A stretch of DNA of 14,740 nucleotides, from contig JAYSTS010000193.1 in assembly GCA_043719475.1 (NCBI GenBank), forward strand, positions 1 through 14,740. The letters run 5' to 3'. This DNA comes from SYFY01 sp043719475. Lineage in GTDB: Bacteria > Pseudomonadota > Gammaproteobacteria > Pseudomonadales > Azotimanducaceae. A program made the translations under genes and the position numbers. Each line of letters starts with the position of its first letter. The stretch's first letter is position 1. The notes below the pieces were generated by a model, which saw nothing but the letters and a program-made list of their open reading frames with translations, did no database searches and had not been told where the DNA came from. Positions 13,781-14,740 of this stretch are shown piece after piece.

Positions 13781-14413
13781 TTATCTCCTCACCTGCGTTG
13801 GGCTAGCAGCTTGTTGCACAGGTTTCACCGTGGATGGCGCCAATCCGTGCCAGAGCGCGTCCAGCATGGCACGCAGCATCGAATCGGACACCGCGCCCCC
13901 GTGCATGCCTGTCAGTTCGAACAACGCCACGCTGTGCAGAGCGGCCACTATCAACGCGGCCGCAACCCTGGGCTCTGCGGTTGCGAGTTCGCCCTGCAGT
14001 TGCCGTTCGGCGAGAAACGTCGCGATCGCGACATGAAATGATGTTGCCGGTGATTCGCCAAACTGCCCGAGTAGTGTCTCCAGGCCAATGTCGGGATGGG
14101 TGATCAGCGGGAGCATCTGCGGGATGGCCTGACGGAAGTAGCACAAGGTCATTGCGCCAATCACGTGCAACGCCTTGTGTGTGTCGGGTTCGGTGCGGAC
14201 CTTCGCCAGCAGCGTTTCGGTATCCGGGATAGGTGGTGCCATGGCCGCGAGGAACAGCGCAACCTTGGTCGGATAGCGCTTGAACAGGCTGCTTTCGGAA
14301 ATGTTCAGGCGGCGAGCAATTTCCCGTGTCGAACCCTGCGCCCCGCTGACGATGAATACCTCACGCGCGGTACGCAGGATGTCGCGATCCTCGATGGTCC
14401 TGGGTCTTGCCAT
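13781..14413 (-). CDS. TetR/AcrR-family transcriptional regulator
   Basis: 210 residues from the ATG at 14411-14413. The N-terminal DNA-binding domain has helix 1 at ~8-20 (DRDILRTAREVFIVSG) and a helix-turn-helix at ~27-46 (STREIARRLNISESSLFKRYPTK), with the tyrosine and lysine characteristic of TetR proteins. The remaining ~160 residues form the variable helical ligand domain, rich in Ala and Leu. The frame extends 49 codons further upstream, but that would run over the palindromic operator and promoter, and GGAG stands 8 nt before the chosen ATG. It is transcribed together with the hydroxylase gene and is probably autoregulated through the inverted repeat at 14453-14480. The ligand may be a lipid or the hydroxylase substrate (inference). 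Confidence 0.88.
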   Translation of the reverse strand: MARPRTIEDRDILRTAREVFIVSGAQGSTREIARRLNISESSLFKRYPTKVALFLAAMAPPIPDTETLLAKVRTEPDTHKALHVIGAMTLCYFRQAIPQMLPLITHPDIGLETLLGQFGESPATSFHVAIATFLAERQLQGELATAEPRVAAALIVAALHSVALFELTGMHGGAVSDSMLRAMLDALWHGLAPSTVKPVQQAASPTQVRR

Positions 14414-14452
14414 GGCATCGCTCCGGGATGCAAGCCAGCGACGGGGTCGCCA

Positions 14453-14480
14453 GTTATTAAGTAAGCACACACTTAATAAC
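14453..14480. promoter_or_regulatory. Inverted repeat, probable TetR-family operator
   Basis: GTTATTAAGT (14453-14462) and its exact complement ACTTAATAAC (14471-14480) are separated by 8 nt, giving a 28-bp site 40 bp upstream of the regulator ATG. It is AT-rich in an otherwise GC-rich stretch and covers the candidate -10 box. This is the expected placement for autorepression. Confidence 0.7.
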
Positions 14481-14501
14481 CTGAATCGGGGGCTGACGCA
14501 A
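14473..14501 (-). promoter_or_regulatory. Candidate sigma-70 promoter of the TetR-hydroxylase operon
   Basis: On the minus strand, TTGCGT (14496-14501) and TATTAA (14473-14478) are spaced by 17 nt. The -10 lies inside the right arm of the operator palindrome, so a bound regulator would block polymerase. Confidence 0.5.
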
Positions 14502-14587
14502 GCAGGAATGCAGACGCGCGTAGCGGGTTGCTGCCCAATGTCGAACTGGAAGTCGGTCAAGCCGATCAGGCAGTCGGCACGCCCAAC

Positions 14588-14740
14588 CTACAACCCCACC
14601 AGATCTTCATCACTGAATTCGCTGATCACATCACCTGCATCGCCGAGGGTTTCGGTATCGATGTTGATGTCGGTCGTGATCGGGGCTGCAGTGTCGCTGC
14701 CCTGGCCGATATCAGCACCTGTCTCAGCGCCGCTCCCAAG
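14588..14740 (-). CDS. Acidic C-terminus of an unidentified protein (partial)
   Basis: A minus-strand frame open to the right edge encodes the last 50 residues of a protein, ending TAG at 14588-14590. The tail is rich in Asp, Glu, Gly and Thr (ADIGQGSD, INIDTETLGDAGDVISEF, SDEDLVGL), with almost no basic residues and a regular D/T/I pattern. A competing minus frame is arginine-rich and looks like a shadow. The composition fits an acidic, perhaps exported or low-complexity protein end. No family can be named from this fragment. The TetR gene follows about 175 bp downstream on the same strand, with its own promoter. Confidence 0.5.
   Translation of the reverse strand, partial: LGSGAETGADIGQGSDTAAPITTDINIDTETLGDAGDVISEFSDEDLVGL

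Overview
The window looks like a gammaproteobacterial chromosome segment of fairly high GC. This rests on codon usage, on catabolic genes of proteobacterial type, and on three intergenic clusters of a REP-like palindrome resembling the dispersed repeats of Pseudomonas and relatives. No tRNA, rRNA, CRISPR array or transposase gene was seen.

Left part (1-2700, all minus strand). From right to left: a DUF454/YbaN-type membrane protein (2303-2689), a histidine phosphatase (1402-2124), a VapBC-type toxin-antitoxin pair (673-1352), and an MFS transporter that loses similarity after about five membrane segments (22-579). The vapBC pair lies between two direct copies of a 48-bp sequence (41/48 identical) that is the 3' end of the phosphatase gene. 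A perfect 16-bp palindrome covers the antitoxin start. A 20-bp perfect inverted repeat lies between the phosphatase and the DUF454 gene.

Centre (3037-10853, all plus strand). This is a catabolic cluster: an acyl-CoA dehydrogenase; a phosphotransferase of the ACAD10/11-N type fused to a C-terminal domain resembling the small DUF6285 family; a secreted PQQ-dependent dehydrogenase whose start overlaps the kinase stop (TTGA); a second, stand-alone ACAD10/11-N-type phosphotransferase; and a dicarboxylate/amino acid:cation symporter. Kinase plus acyl-CoA dehydrogenase is the arrangement of the levulinate pathway (LvaA/LvaC) and of the mitochondrial fusion proteins ACAD10/ACAD11, in which a 4-hydroxyacyl-CoA is phosphorylated and the phosphate then eliminated to give an enoyl-CoA. 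I infer a hydroxy-acid or lactone-like catabolic locus: the symporter brings in acids, the PQQ enzyme oxidises an alcohol or sugar in the periplasm, and the kinases and dehydrogenase act on CoA esters in the cytoplasm. The substrate is unknown, and no CoA ligase or SDR is in view.

Right part (10858-14740, minus strand). An APC-family amino acid permease runs tail to tail with the symporter, 4 bp apart. Next comes a TetR regulator with a fatty acid hydroxylase/sterol desaturase-type membrane enzyme 6 bp downstream, an evident operon. A perfect 10-bp inverted repeat overlaps a plausible promoter of the regulator and is its likely operator. The right edge holds the acidic C-terminus of an unidentified protein.
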